A stretch of DNA of 64,000 bases, from the NCBI RefSeq assembly GCF_001552715.1, contig NZ_BCRS01000004.1, positions 1 through 64,000 on the forward strand, read 5' to 3'. A program made the translations under genes and the position numbers. This DNA comes from Mycolicibacterium vaccae NBRC 14118 = CIP 105934. GTDB taxonomy: Bacteria; Actinomycetota; Actinomycetes; Mycobacteriales; Mycobacteriaceae. Positions 10,730 to 19,928 of the stretch are shown piece by piece (position 1 is the stretch's first letter; each line of letters opens with the position of its first letter). The notes under the pieces were generated by a model. The model worked only from the letters and a program-made list of their open reading frames with translations. It was not told the origin of the DNA and made no database searches.

Positions 10730-10755
10730 GATGTGGACATTTGGATGTGGACATT
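10730..10755. promoter_or_regulatory. tandem 12-bp direct repeat upstream of the aminotransferase
   Basis: GATGTGGACATT occurs at 10730-10741 and again at 10744-10755, 14 bp apart. It lies about 80-100 bp before the aminotransferase start and after the terminator of the previous gene, the right place for an activator site. The PucR regulator in this locus is a candidate to bind it; that is inference. Confidence 0.35.
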
Positions 10756-10831
10756 GTGTCGACCCCGGCGTCGGCAATGCCGACGTTTCGCCCTTCGACT
10801 CGGCTACCTCGGGTTGACCAGACTGGGGTCT

Positions 10832-12175
10832 ATGAGTTCGTCACTGACAGATGCCACTCTCGCCTCCTCCCGCACACCGGACGCTGCGGACATCATGGCC
10901 GCGGATTCGCGGCACGTCATCCACGGCTTCAGTCCGTTCGGTGACCGGACGCCCGGCCCCGTTTTCGCGTCCGGACGCGGGATCACACTGACCGATGTGG
11001 ACGGTCAGGACTGGATCGACGCCTGCGCCGGCCAGGCCAACGTCAGCCTGGGATACGGCCGCACCGATCTGGCCGATGTGGTTGCCGACGCACTGCGCGA
11101 GTTGACCTTCGGCACGCACTTCTACCAGCGGCGCAGCCATGTCGGCGCAGCCCGGCTGGCCGAGCGGCTGGCCGAGGTGACACCGGCCGGACTCGACCAG
11201 TTCGTGTTCATGTTGGGCGGGTCCGACGCAGTGGACACCGCGATCAAGATCGCGCGGTTCGCCAACATCGCCGCGGGCCGGCCCGAGAAGATCCACATCA
11301 TCGGCCGGTGGAACAGCTACCACGGCGTCACCTATGGCGGGGCGAGCCTCACCGGAGATCCGGCCATGTGGCGCAATATCGGCCCCCGCCTGGAAGGGTT
11401 CTCCCACATCGATCAGCCGGAGGCCGACTCCGTGGGCGCCGCGCGCCTGCTGGAGGACGAGATTCTGCGCATCGGTGCGGACAAGGTCGCCGCGTTCATG
11501 GCCGAGCCGATCTCGACTCCGAACGGTATCGTCGTGCCGCCGGACGACTACTGGCCTCAGATCCGCGAGATCTGTGATCGCTATGACATTCTGCTGATCA
11601 GCGACGAGGTGCTGACCGGCTTCGGTCGCACCGGAAAAATGTTCGCGGTGGAGAACTGGGATCTGCGCCCCGACATCCTGACCATGTCCAAGGCGATCAC
11701 CGCAGGGTTCTTCCCGCTGGCGGTCGTGGCGATCAGCGGAGAACTGCGGGACCGGTTGTCGGCCAGCGACGACGCCTTCGTCCACGGCGTGACCGCCGGT
11801 GGGCACCCCGCGGCCTGCGCCGCCGCGCTGGCCACCTTGGACATCTACGAACGCGAGAATGTCCTGGCCCACTGCATCACGGCCGGGCAGTACCTCTCGA
11901 CGCGGCTGCACGCCCTCGCCGATGCTTACCCGGTACTCGACAAGAGCAGCGTCCGCGGTATCGGGATGATGCACGCAGTCGACCTCGACGCCGGCACCGT
12001 CGATCCGGGCTATGGCGCGGCCTTGCACGCCGAGTTCATCAGGCAGCGGGTCTTCGTGCGGACCTACCGCAACAACCAGACCATCGGGCTGCTGCCGTCG
12101 TTGACGCTGAGCAACGAGGATGTCGACGCCATCACCGGGCGCATGGCGGCCGCGCTGGACGTCACCAGACCATAG
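10832..12175 (+). CDS. class III PLP-dependent aminotransferase
   Basis: A 447-residue fold-type I aminotransferase of the omega-amine/4-aminobutyrate group. Visible landmarks: GGSDAVDTAIKIAR (phosphate-binding region, near 129), the aromatic-basic NSYHGVTYGG at 161-170, Asp258 in ISDEVLTGFGRTGK (bonds the PLP ring nitrogen), and Lys287 in TMSKAITAGFFPL (Schiff base). It should convert a primary amine or omega-amino acid to an aldehyde with pyruvate or 2-oxoglutarate as acceptor. ATG 10832 has only a weak upstream purine stretch; a longer frame from 10733 lacks family-like sequence. The aldehyde dehydrogenase 64 bp downstream is the natural next enzyme, as in GabT/GabD-type pairs. Confidence 0.9.
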   Translation: MSSSLTDATLASSRTPDAADIMAADSRHVIHGFSPFGDRTPGPVFASGRGITLTDVDGQDWIDACAGQANVSLGYGRTDLADVVADALRELTFGTHFYQRRSHVGAARLAERLAEVTPAGLDQFVFMLGGSDAVDTAIKIARFANIAAGRPEKIHIIGRWNSYHGVTYGGASLTGDPAMWRNIGPRLEGFSHIDQPEADSVGAARLLEDEILRIGADKVAAFMAEPISTPNGIVVPPDDYWPQIREICDRYDILLISDEVLTGFGRTGKMFAVENWDLRPDILTMSKAITAGFFPLAVVAISGELRDRLSASDDAFVHGVTAGGHPAACAAALATLDIYERENVLAHCITAGQYLSTRLHALADAYPVLDKSSVRGIGMMHAVDLDAGTVDPGYGAALHAEFIRQRVFVRTYRNNQTIGLLPSLTLSNEDVDAITGRMAAALDVTRP

Positions 12176-12239
12176 GCCGGCAACGCCAACCGACCACCCC
12201 GACTGAGCACGTTTTGCACGGCAAACGGAAAGAAAGAAC

Positions 12240-13736
12240 ATGACGGAAACCACCAAAAGCTCACTCATCGAACGCGTTCCGAGCCTGGAACGCCTGACGC
12301 GGCCGTTCATCGACGGCGGCTTCGTCGACGCCCGCTCGTCCGGCACGTTCGAGAACATCAGCCCCGTCAACGGCGACCGACTGCCCGATGTGGCCTCGGG
12401 TGACACCGCTGATATCGATGCTGCGGTGGCTTCGGCCCGCAAGAGCTTCGAACTGGGTGACTGGCGGCGGCGCACGCCGCGCGAGCGCAAGGTCGTCCTG
12501 CAGCAGTTCGGCCGCACCCTCCGGGACAACTCCGAGGAACTCGCCGCCCTGCTGGCTGTCGAGATGGGCAAGCCGATCAAGGACGGCCGGTGGGAGGTCG
12601 ACTTCAGCGCCACGGTGCTGGAGTGGTTCGGTGAGGCTGTCGACCATCTGTACGACGAGGTCGCGCCCATCGGTGAGGTCGGTCATGCCACGATCACCCG
12701 GGTCCCCGTGGGTGTCGCCGGCGCCATCATTCCGTGGAACTACCCGTTGCTGATGGCGGCGGTGAAGCTCGCACCGGCCCTGGCGTCGGGCAACTCCATG
12801 GTCCTCAAGCCGGCCGAGCAGACGCCGGCGATCGCGTTGCGGGTGGCAGAACTGGCGTTGGAGGCGGGCGTGCCCGCCGGTGTGCTCAACGTCGTCCCCG
12901 GACTGGGCCACACGGCAGGAAAGGCCCTCGCCGAACATCTGGATGTCGATGCGATCGGCTTCACCGGATCGACCAGCGTGGGCCGCCTGGTCATGAAAGC
13001 GGCCGCCGAATCCAATCTGAAGAAGGTCTCGCTTGAGCTCGGCGGCAAGTCGCCGGCGCTGGTGCTCGCCGACGCCGCCGACATGCTCGACCTGGTTGCC
13101 GCGAAAACCGCGGAGTCCGTCTTCGGAAACGCGGGGCAGATGTGTGACTCCAGTACACGCCTGATCGTCCACGAATCCCTCGCGGACGAGGTCGTCGAAC
13201 GACTCGGTGCCGTGGCAGCCAATTGGCAGCCCGGTGATCCCTTCGACGATGCCACCACCATGGGGGCGATCATCGAGGCCCGGCAGCTGGAGCGCATCAT
13301 GGGCTTCATCACCGGCGCTGAGCCCGGTGGGGCGTCAATCGCCCATGGCGGCAAGCAGGTTCGCCAGGAGACCGGCGGGTTCTATGTGGAGCCGACGGTC
13401 ATCCGGGGAGTCACCAACGATATGGACATCGCCCGCAAGGAGATCTTCGGTCCGGTGCTCTCGGTCATCACGTTCTCCGATGATGAAGAGGGTCTGCGCA
13501 TCGCCAATGACACCTCCTACGGGCTGGCCGCCAAGATGTGGACCGGCGACTTGAAGAAAGCCCACCGGATTTCCCGGGAGCTGCGCGCGGGCGCGGTGTT
13601 GGTCAACGGTGATGAACTCTTCGACGTGACGCTGCCGCACGGGGGCTTCAAGCAGTCCGGTATCGGCCGCGACTACTCGCATCACGCCTTCGACAACTGG
13701 ACCCAGCTGAAGTCGACCTACATCAACCTGTTGTGA
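12240..13736 (+). CDS. aldehyde dehydrogenase (NAD-dependent)
   Basis: A 498-residue member of the aldehyde dehydrogenase superfamily with all catalytic residues: Asn167 in PWNYP, general base Glu266 in LELGGK and nucleophile Cys302 in GNAGQMC. Length and sequence style fit the betaine-, aminobutyr- and phenylacetaldehyde dehydrogenase branch. ATG 12240 follows GGAAAGAAAG. It lies 64 bp downstream of the aminotransferase and is probably in one transcript. It would oxidise the aldehyde that enzyme releases to a carboxylate. The particular aldehyde is unknown. Confidence 0.93.
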   Translation: MTETTKSSLIERVPSLERLTRPFIDGGFVDARSSGTFENISPVNGDRLPDVASGDTADIDAAVASARKSFELGDWRRRTPRERKVVLQQFGRTLRDNSEELAALLAVEMGKPIKDGRWEVDFSATVLEWFGEAVDHLYDEVAPIGEVGHATITRVPVGVAGAIIPWNYPLLMAAVKLAPALASGNSMVLKPAEQTPAIALRVAELALEAGVPAGVLNVVPGLGHTAGKALAEHLDVDAIGFTGSTSVGRLVMKAAAESNLKKVSLELGGKSPALVLADAADMLDLVAAKTAESVFGNAGQMCDSSTRLIVHESLADEVVERLGAVAANWQPGDPFDDATTMGAIIEARQLERIMGFITGAEPGGASIAHGGKQVRQETGGFYVEPTVIRGVTNDMDIARKEIFGPVLSVITFSDDEEGLRIANDTSYGLAAKMWTGDLKKAHRISRELRAGAVLVNGDELFDVTLPHGGFKQSGIGRDYSHHAFDNWTQLKSTYINLL

Positions 13737-13746
13737 GGATCTGAAT

Positions 13747-13784
13747 CGTCTGCCGCCGTGGGCATCTGCCCGCGGCGGCAGACG
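13747..13784. terminator. two-way terminator between aldehyde dehydrogenase and pucR
   Basis: CGTCTGCCGCCG at 13747-13758 is exactly complementary to CGGCGGCAGACG at 13773-13784, with a 14-base GC-rich loop. The flanking genes converge on it. Confidence 0.72.
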
Positions 13785-13801
13785 TCGTTCGGGGTCTGGC
13801 G

Positions 13802-15415
13802 TCAGACCTGACCGGTGGGGATGTGACTGAGCACACGCAGCGCGAGGTGCAGTCCCAGCCGGACGTCCGGGTCGTCCAGATCGACCCCGAGCAGGGACTG
13901 GATCCGCTCCACCCGGTTGTAGAGTGACTGCCGCTCCAGGTGGAGTGCCCGCGCGGTCTCGGTCTTCTGGCCATGCTGCTCCAGCAGGACCTGCAGGGTC
14001 TTGACCAGTTGAGTGCGTCGCTGCACGTCGTAGGCGACCAACCGTTCCAGTCGCAGTCGGGCGAAACGTTCCAGGTCGGGGTTGTCACGCAGACTCCAGA
14101 TCAGACGATCCAGATCGAGGTCGGTGGCGTCGTGCCAGGGGCGCGGTGGGCTGTGCAACGCGCCGTCCAGGGCGTCCACCGCAAGGGCCAGTCCTTCGAT
14201 TGCGGCCTGCCAGGTGTGCACCGCCGGACCGACCGACAGTACAGCTGACTGCGGCTCGCCGAGGTGGCGCTTGGCGGCGTCCTGGACGACCTGGGCGACT
14301 CTGTCGGCGATGCGACCGCGGCTGGCGACATCTTCGACACCGATCATCATCAGCGTCGGGTTGGCCGTGGAGGCTTCATCGATCAGTGCGGGTATGCCGA
14401 TGCCCTCCAACTCGGCTTTGACGTCGCGCCAGACCTGGCGCCACTGATGGTCCTCGGACGTGATGGTTGCGGCCCGGTGATGGCGCGCGGGCCGGACCGC
14501 GAGGGAGATGAGTACCGGGGACGCGAAACCGAGGGCGACCGCACGCGCCTCGGCGGCCAACGGATCGATCGAGCCGGCGAGAAGCGAGGTCAGGACGCCG
14601 CCGTGGCGTCCGTGGTCGGCGAACACGGCGTCTCGTCGTTGGTTGCCGATCACGATCAGACTCACCACTTGCGCGGCGCGTTCCAACGCGACGGTCGCCG
14701 CCTCGTCGAACTCTCCGCTGATGCCCAGAGCGACGAGCCGGCCGTCCCGGGCCCCGTCAATGGTCAGATGCCTTTCGATCCACGGCGGCGCGGTGTCGAC
14801 AGCACGTGCCATCAGCTCCCAGCTCGCGGTGACATCGCGGTCGGTCATCCCATTGAGCGCTCGGTAGACGAATCCACCGTCGGCGCGTTCGTAAACGACG
14901 GGGTTCCCGACGGCAGCAGCGACGGCATCGAGGACTTCGGCGATACCGCCGCCGCCGAGGACGAGGTCCGTCAGATGTTGCTGAAGTTCTTGCGCCTGAT
15001 CCAGCAGGGTGATCTTGTGGTTGACGATCTGCGTGTGGATCGCCTCGGTGACGTCGATGAAGGCAACCGGCAAATGCAAGGCGATGAGCGTGAAATCACG
15101 CTTGTGGCATTCATCGATGATATGCCGGGGCACGCTGCGAAAGTGGGAGCCCAGCTCGAGCACCATCGCGGCGACACCGCGTTCGGACAGCTCTGCGATG
15201 AGACGGCGATCGGCGGATTCCGGGCCGGCAAACATGCGGCCCTCGGTGAGCACCAGCTCACCGCCACGAAGAACCGACGCGATGTCGCGAACCTCGACAA
15301 CATGTACCCAGCGGACCGGGCGATCGAGGTTGGCGTGGCCCGCCACTACCTCGGGCGCACCTCCCCGAAGCGCAGGCAACGCCAGTGCTTCACGAACGGT
15401 GAGAGATTCCGACAC
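13802..15415 (-). CDS. PucR family transcriptional regulator
   Basis: A 537-residue regulator with the PucR-type N-terminal sensor domain (TVREALALPALRGGAPEVVAG onward, to about 125) and a C-terminal helix-turn-helix of the PucR/CdaR kind (KTETARALHLERQSLYNRVERI, near residues 487-508). Family members control purine, amino-acid and other nitrogen-compound pathways, often as activators responding to a metabolite. GTG 15415 opens directly on the conserved domain; the frame is open upstream, but that text does not look like protein. It is divergent from the dimethylformamidase-like gene and convergent with the aldehyde dehydrogenase, so it is the likely regulator of this block. Confidence 0.88.
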   Translation of the reverse strand: MSESLTVREALALPALRGGAPEVVAGHANLDRPVRWVHVVEVRDIASVLRGGELVLTEGRMFAGPESADRRLIAELSERGVAAMVLELGSHFRSVPRHIIDECHKRDFTLIALHLPVAFIDVTEAIHTQIVNHKITLLDQAQELQQHLTDLVLGGGGIAEVLDAVAAAVGNPVVYERADGGFVYRALNGMTDRDVTASWELMARAVDTAPPWIERHLTIDGARDGRLVALGISGEFDEAATVALERAAQVVSLIVIGNQRRDAVFADHGRHGGVLTSLLAGSIDPLAAEARAVALGFASPVLISLAVRPARHHRAATITSEDHQWRQVWRDVKAELEGIGIPALIDEASTANPTLMMIGVEDVASRGRIADRVAQVVQDAAKRHLGEPQSAVLSVGPAVHTWQAAIEGLALAVDALDGALHSPPRPWHDATDLDLDRLIWSLRDNPDLERFARLRLERLVAYDVQRRTQLVKTLQVLLEQHGQKTETARALHLERQSLYNRVERIQSLLGVDLDDPDVRLGLHLALRVLSHIPTGQV

Positions 15416-15605
15416 AGAGCCATTGTGGCCCACCCGCCAACTGCGGTCGCAGGACCAGCCTGAGCTTCTGACACTCTGTCGTGCGGCGGTGCAAGACGCT
15501 TGACAACGCGGGGGTGCGGCCGCGAAGGACCTTGCAGCACCATTCAAGGAGTCATCGTCTGTCCGAACGGTACGCCTGTCGCTGCAACGTGCAAGGAGCC
15601 CGCTG
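15416..15605. promoter_or_regulatory. divergent pucR / amidohydrolase promoter region
   Basis: This 190-bp gap carries both promoters. GGTGCAAG (15488-15495) and CTTGCAGCACC (15531-15541) form an imperfect inverted pair that brackets a TTGACA at 15500-15505, a plausible regulator site. I see no clear -10 box. An AAGGAG at 15593-15598 serves the downstream ATG. Confidence 0.35.
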
Positions 15606-17795
15606 ATGAGCATGCCGATCGTCGGTTATACAGATCGCCTAACGGTCGGTCCCGGCCAGACAGTCGACTTCAAGATCAGTTGTGACGCGCCGACTTTCAC
15701 CGCATCGCTGGTGCGGCTGATCCACGGCGACGTCAATCCGGCGGGCCCCGGCTTCAAAGCCCAGCCCATCGCCTCCAGCTTCGACGGCACCCATCCCGGT
15801 CAACGCCAGTCGCTGTCTGCAGGTTCGTATGTTCGAGTCCCGTATCGAAGCGGGTTGGCTCCAGACGGTGACTTCACCGTCCATCTCTGGATCTGGCCGA
15901 CCCTGCCTACCGGTGGTCACCAGACGCTTCTCTCCCAGGGCCGCCTGAGTGACGGCGGCTACGCGTTGCGGATCGAGGAGGGGCAGGTCACCTTTCGTGT
16001 GGGCAGCCACGTGCTCACCGTGCCGCACGCGCTCGTTTCCCGCAGGTGGTACTCGGTGGTCGCAGTCGTTGACGTCACAGCAGGTGAGGTACGACTCGAT
16101 GTGGTGCCGAAGGCGATCAACCACGCAGCCGAGCATCATCGGGTGGTGAGTCCGGTCGACCTGCCGGCACCCGGTGACGCCGACGTGCTCATCGGTGCCG
16201 AACAAATCGAGTCCGCGGTGACCGGCAACTATTACAACGGCAAAATAGACGCGCCGCGCATCTATGGCTCCGCGTTGAGCGAGTCCGCGCTGGAGGCAAT
16301 CAGTCGGGACGCCGCACTGGACGTTCAAGTCTCCCCGTTGGCGGCATGGGACTTCGCCCGGGACATCAGCAATTGGACAGTGACCGACACCGTCGGTGAC
16401 TTCCATGGGCATACGGTCAACAAGCCGATGCGGGGCGCCACCGGGCATAACTGGGACGGCACGGAGACGGCGTGGCCACACGCGCCGGCGCAGTACGGCG
16501 CCATCCACTTTCACGACGACGACCTCGCCGACGCGGGCTGGGCGACGACGTTTCAGTGGACGGTTCCCGAGGATCTGCCGAGTGCGGTCTATGCGGCACA
16601 TGTGCAGGCCGGCGATGCCGAGGATTACGTTCCGATTTTCGTGCGGCCGCGCCGCGGTGCCCCCACGGCCAAGATCGCCCTGGTCATGCCGACATTCAGC
16701 TACCTTGCCTACGCCAACGAGCAACTTCTCAACAACCCGCTGCTGACGGACAAGGGCGACTACCCGTCGCAGGTACAAGATCGCTACATCGTCGAAAATG
16801 GGTTGCTCAGCCTCTACGACAAGCACAGCGACGGAACCGGGGTCTGCTACTCATCGCGGCTGCGGCCCGTGGTCAACATGCGCCCCAAGTGCAACATGGC
16901 GTGGCTCGACGGCGGCAAGGGATCGCCACACCAGTTCAACGCGGACCTGCACATCGTCGACTGGCTGTACGAACAAGGCTACGACGTCGACATCTATACC
17001 GACGAGGATCTGCACGGCGAAGGCAGTGCGCTGCTCGAGCCGTACAACGTGGTGCTGACAGGCACCCACGCCGAGTACTGGTCAGCCGAGATGCTCGATG
17101 CCACCCAGCAGTATCTTCGCGGGGGCGGCCGGCTGATGTCGTTGTCCGGCAATGGAATGTATTGGGTGACCCAACTCGATCCCGAGACAGGTACCAGCAT
17201 CGAGATCCGCCGCCGCGGACCGGCAACCCGTATGTGGGAACCCGAACCCGGCGAGGCACATCTCAGCAGCACCGGTGAGCTCGGAGGTCTCTGGCGATTT
17301 CGGGGACGCGGACCGCACACGTGGATCGGGGCCGGCCACACCGCTGAAACATCAGGCACAGGACGGCCTTACCGGCGCACGGAGCAGAGCTACGATCCAG
17401 AAGTCTCTTTCGTGTTCGAGGGCGTCGACGGTGACACAATCGGTGACATTCCCTGCCTGGTCAACTCACACGGTGCGGCTGGTTTCGAGTTCGACCGAGC
17501 CGACACGGCCGTCGGTAGCCCAGTTGAGACCGTAATCCTGGCCACCGCCGACGGATTCGACGATGACGCGCAGGGCACCATCGAGGATGTGCTGCTGTCC
17601 GATTCGATGCAGGGCGGTACACAAAGCCCGCTGGTTCGGGCCGACATGACGCTGTTGAAGTATCCCGCTGGAGGAGCTGTCTTCGCCGTGAGCTCCATCG
17701 CATGGAGCGGGTGCCTGTCCTACAACGGATACGACAACGACGTGTCACGCATCACGCGCAATGTGCTTGAGGCATACGTCTCCGACAGGGCCTAG
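15606..17795 (+). CDS. N,N-dimethylformamidase large-subunit-like hydrolase
   Basis: A 729-residue protein resembling the large (beta) subunit of N,N-dimethylformamidase, an iron enzyme that splits an N-alkylated amide into acid and amine. Residues about 70-230 form a LamG/concanavalin-like sandwich (YRSGLAPDGDFTVHLWIW). The C-terminal half is the catalytic domain: SYLAYAN (Tyr366/369), Tyr404 or Tyr415, and GTHAEYW with His488 and Glu490. By spacing, these correspond to the Tyr-Tyr-Glu iron site reported for the family; this alignment is from memory. No small subunit gene is nearby. ATG 15606 is seven bases after AAGGAG. Divergent from pucR and followed by an aldehyde dehydrogenase. Substrate is inferred only to be an amide. 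Confidence 0.82.
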   Translation: MSMPIVGYTDRLTVGPGQTVDFKISCDAPTFTASLVRLIHGDVNPAGPGFKAQPIASSFDGTHPGQRQSLSAGSYVRVPYRSGLAPDGDFTVHLWIWPTLPTGGHQTLLSQGRLSDGGYALRIEEGQVTFRVGSHVLTVPHALVSRRWYSVVAVVDVTAGEVRLDVVPKAINHAAEHHRVVSPVDLPAPGDADVLIGAEQIESAVTGNYYNGKIDAPRIYGSALSESALEAISRDAALDVQVSPLAAWDFARDISNWTVTDTVGDFHGHTVNKPMRGATGHNWDGTETAWPHAPAQYGAIHFHDDDLADAGWATTFQWTVPEDLPSAVYAAHVQAGDAEDYVPIFVRPRRGAPTAKIALVMPTFSYLAYANEQLLNNPLLTDKGDYPSQVQDRYIVENGLLSLYDKHSDGTGVCYSSRLRPVVNMRPKCNMAWLDGGKGSPHQFNADLHIVDWLYEQGYDVDIYTDEDLHGEGSALLEPYNVVLTGTHAEYWSAEMLDATQQYLRGGGRLMSLSGNGMYWVTQLDPETGTSIEIRRRGPATRMWEPEPGEAHLSSTGELGGLWRFRGRGPHTWIGAGHTAETSGTGRPYRRTEQSYDPEVSFVFEGVDGDTIGDIPCLVNSHGAAGFEFDRADTAVGSPVETVILATADGFDDDAQGTIEDVLLSDSMQGGTQSPLVRADMTLLKYPAGGAVFAVSSIAWSGCLSYNGYDNDVSRITRNVLEAYVSDRA

Positions 17796-17891
17796 ATCGA
17801 GCGGCGAATGCCGCGATCGCCCCGTTGTATCGGAGGCTGCCGCGACGCATTCTCGTGCCCCAACCCGCAAGAATTGAGAGGCTCACCACCG

Positions 17892-19301
17892 ATGGTCAAT
17901 ATCGAAACCACAAACCCCGCAACAGAACAGCCACTCGCCAGCTATTCGGCCATGACGGACTCCCAGATCGACGCCGCGGTGAACCGGGCCGAGCTGGCCT
18001 ACCGGGAATGGGCGACGTGGACCATCGATCGGCGGGCCACCGTCATCGCTGCTGCCGCACAACTTCTGCGCCAGGAGATCGAGGAGCTCGCGCTGCTGAT
18101 TACCCGGGAGATGGGTAAACCCCTTGCTGAGTCGCGGGCTGAGGTCACCAAATGTGCGCTCGGGCTCGACTACTACGCCGAGAACGCATCGCGACTGCTT
18201 GCCGATACCGTCTACGAGACCGCCGCGGACCGTAGTTGGGTTTCCTACGAGCCCCTGGGTGTCGTGCTGGCTGTCATGCCGTGGAACTTCCCGCTGTGGC
18301 AGGTGTTCCGTTTTGCCGGCCCGGCATTGATGGCCGGTAACGCCGCTGTGTTGAAGCATTCGCCGAACACCACGGGGGCAGCACTGGCGGCCGAGCGCAT
18401 CATCGAAGCGGCAGGCGCCCCGGCGGGGCTGCTGACTGCGCTGATCGTGGCCGAGAACGACGTCGCCGACGTCACCGCACGGCTGATCGACGACGACCGT
18501 ATCGCCGCGGTGACCCTGACCGGCAGCGAGCGTGCAGGCGCCGCAGTCGGTTCCTGTGCCGGCCGGTCCATCAAGAAGTCGGTGCTGGAACTGGGCGGGG
18601 CCGACCCGTTCATCGTGCTCGCCGACGCCGATATCGACACCGTCGTGCAACATGCCGTCAAGGCCCGCTTCCTCAATGCTGGTCAAAGTTGCATTTCACC
18701 GAAGCGATTCATTGTCGACAAGCGGGTGGCCGACGACTTCCTCGCAGGGATGCAACGGGGGGTGTCGGCGCTCACGGTGGGGGATCCGGAGGACCCCGCA
18801 ACGGACATCGGGCCGATGGCCCGACGGGATCTGCGTGACCTCGTCGCCGGACAGGTGGCCGAAACTCTAAGTGCAGGTGCGCACCTGATCGCCGGCGGTA
18901 AGCCGGTACCCGATCGCAACGGCTGGTTCTTCCAGCCCACCCTCATCGCCGACGTGCGTCCGGGCAGCCCGGCATACGAGGAGGAGATCTTCGGCCCGGT
19001 GGCCGCGGTCCTGACCTTCGACAGTGACGTTGAGGCGGTGCGTATCGCGAACGCCACTCGGTTCGGTCTGGGAGCGAGCGTGTGGGGCGCAGACCTCGAC
19101 AAGGCAACCCATATCGGACGGCAGGTGGTCTCGGGAGCCTGTTTCATCAACGCCCCCGTCGCTTCGGACGTCCGCATACCGTTCGGTGGCGCCAAACGCA
19201 GCGGGTTCGGCCGGGAGTTGGCAGATGCGGGGATCCGCGAGTTCGTCAATGCCCGCACGTGGTGGACCAACCAGCAGACGGTCATCGGGACTGGCCGATG
19301 A
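17892..19301 (+). CDS. aldehyde dehydrogenase, succinate-semialdehyde type
   Basis: A 469-residue aldehyde dehydrogenase of the shorter succinate-semialdehyde dehydrogenase branch. Catalytic residues: Asn132 in PWNFPLW, Glu233 in LELGGADPF and Cys267 in NAGQSCISPKR. The sequence around Cys267 (SCISPKRF) is typical of that branch. ATG 17892 is preceded by GAGAGG at ten bases. An open frame back to 17808 has no family-like text. It starts 97 bp after the dimethylformamidase-like gene and is likely in its transcript, giving a second aldehyde oxidation step in the block. Substrate unproven. Confidence 0.9.
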   Translation: MVNIETTNPATEQPLASYSAMTDSQIDAAVNRAELAYREWATWTIDRRATVIAAAAQLLRQEIEELALLITREMGKPLAESRAEVTKCALGLDYYAENASRLLADTVYETAADRSWVSYEPLGVVLAVMPWNFPLWQVFRFAGPALMAGNAAVLKHSPNTTGAALAAERIIEAAGAPAGLLTALIVAENDVADVTARLIDDDRIAAVTLTGSERAGAAVGSCAGRSIKKSVLELGGADPFIVLADADIDTVVQHAVKARFLNAGQSCISPKRFIVDKRVADDFLAGMQRGVSALTVGDPEDPATDIGPMARRDLRDLVAGQVAETLSAGAHLIAGGKPVPDRNGWFFQPTLIADVRPGSPAYEEEIFGPVAAVLTFDSDVEAVRIANATRFGLGASVWGADLDKATHIGRQVVSGACFINAPVASDVRIPFGGAKRSGFGRELADAGIREFVNARTWWTNQQTVIGTGR

Positions 19302-19339
19302 GCTGATTCCTCGGGCTGCTTGGAAGAGCGGTTCACGAA

Positions 19340-19389
19340 AACCTCCGGCGGGGTGCGACTCTCGAGCGATCCGCACCCCACCGGAGGTT
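19340..19389. terminator. hairpin after the second aldehyde dehydrogenase
   Basis: AACCTCCGG (19340-19348) pairs with CCGGAGGTT (19381-19389), and GGGGTGCG (19350-19357) pairs with CGCACCCC (19372-19379). Together they form a long stem 39 bp after the stop codon. The gene beyond is on the opposite strand, so it may act for both. Confidence 0.7.
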
Positions 19390-19471
19390 CTCCTCACATC
19401 GAGGCAACGCCTGTCACAAACGTCCTGCCTCGGTACTGCCAGGTGTTCCAGACCGGCGCATCCTCGGCGCT

Positions 19472-19897
19472 CTACTCCTTGCTGTAGTCAGCCGAGTTCC
19501 AGACTTCGGGACGCATCGTGATCAACACCGCTTTGTCGGTGTAGTTCTCTGCGAGGTAGTCGTCCATTTCATCGTCGGACACATAGCGCCTGACGATCGG
19601 GAGAACATCTGCGGACGTGGCACTTTCACGGATGGACGCAGGTCCGCCGACGGAGACGTAGCGATACGGGGTGGTCTCCTGCTGGACTGCAAGGGAGAAT
19701 CGACCGCTTGCCCGTATGCACCGCTCCTTCAAGGACCCGAGTTCGGTCCAGATCTCGATGTCGCCGGCCTCATCGAGTCGGTACCAGATGGGGACGGCCA
19801 GCGGCGGCTTGTCCGTTCGCTCAATCGCGATGATCGCGACATGGTTGTCGCCCAGGAATTCTGTTCGTTCGGCGGCTGTCATCTTGAGATCTGTCAT
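19472..19897 (-). CDS. PPOX-fold flavin/F420 oxidoreductase family protein
   Basis: A 141-residue split-barrel protein of the pyridoxamine-phosphate-oxidase-like superfamily. Typical text: NHVAIIAIERTDKPPLAVPIWY, then the strand KERCIRASGRFSLAVQ and YRYVSVGGPA. Actinobacterial members bind FMN, F420 or heme-breakdown compounds; sequence alone does not decide. ATG 19897 follows AGGAG at seven bases; a GTG six bases upstream sits too close to that site. It stands alone between a terminator and a long gap with a palindrome just upstream of its start. No clear link to the neighbouring catabolic genes. Confidence 0.8.
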   Translation of the reverse strand: MTDLKMTAAERTEFLGDNHVAIIAIERTDKPPLAVPIWYRLDEAGDIEIWTELGSLKERCIRASGRFSLAVQQETTPYRYVSVGGPASIRESATSADVLPIVRRYVSDDEMDDYLAENYTDKAVLITMRPEVWNSADYSKE

Positions 19898-19928
19898 GGT
19901 CACACTCCTGTTCGAAGGGCAGCTCACT

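Noticed and set aside
10841..12670. 609-codon minus-strand frame opposite aminotransferase and aldehyde dehydrogenase
   Set aside because: Spans two well-supported genes and has no protein-family text.
14264..15463. 399-codon plus-strand frame opposite the first pucR
   Set aside because: Antisense to a PucR protein with intact sensor and HTH domains.
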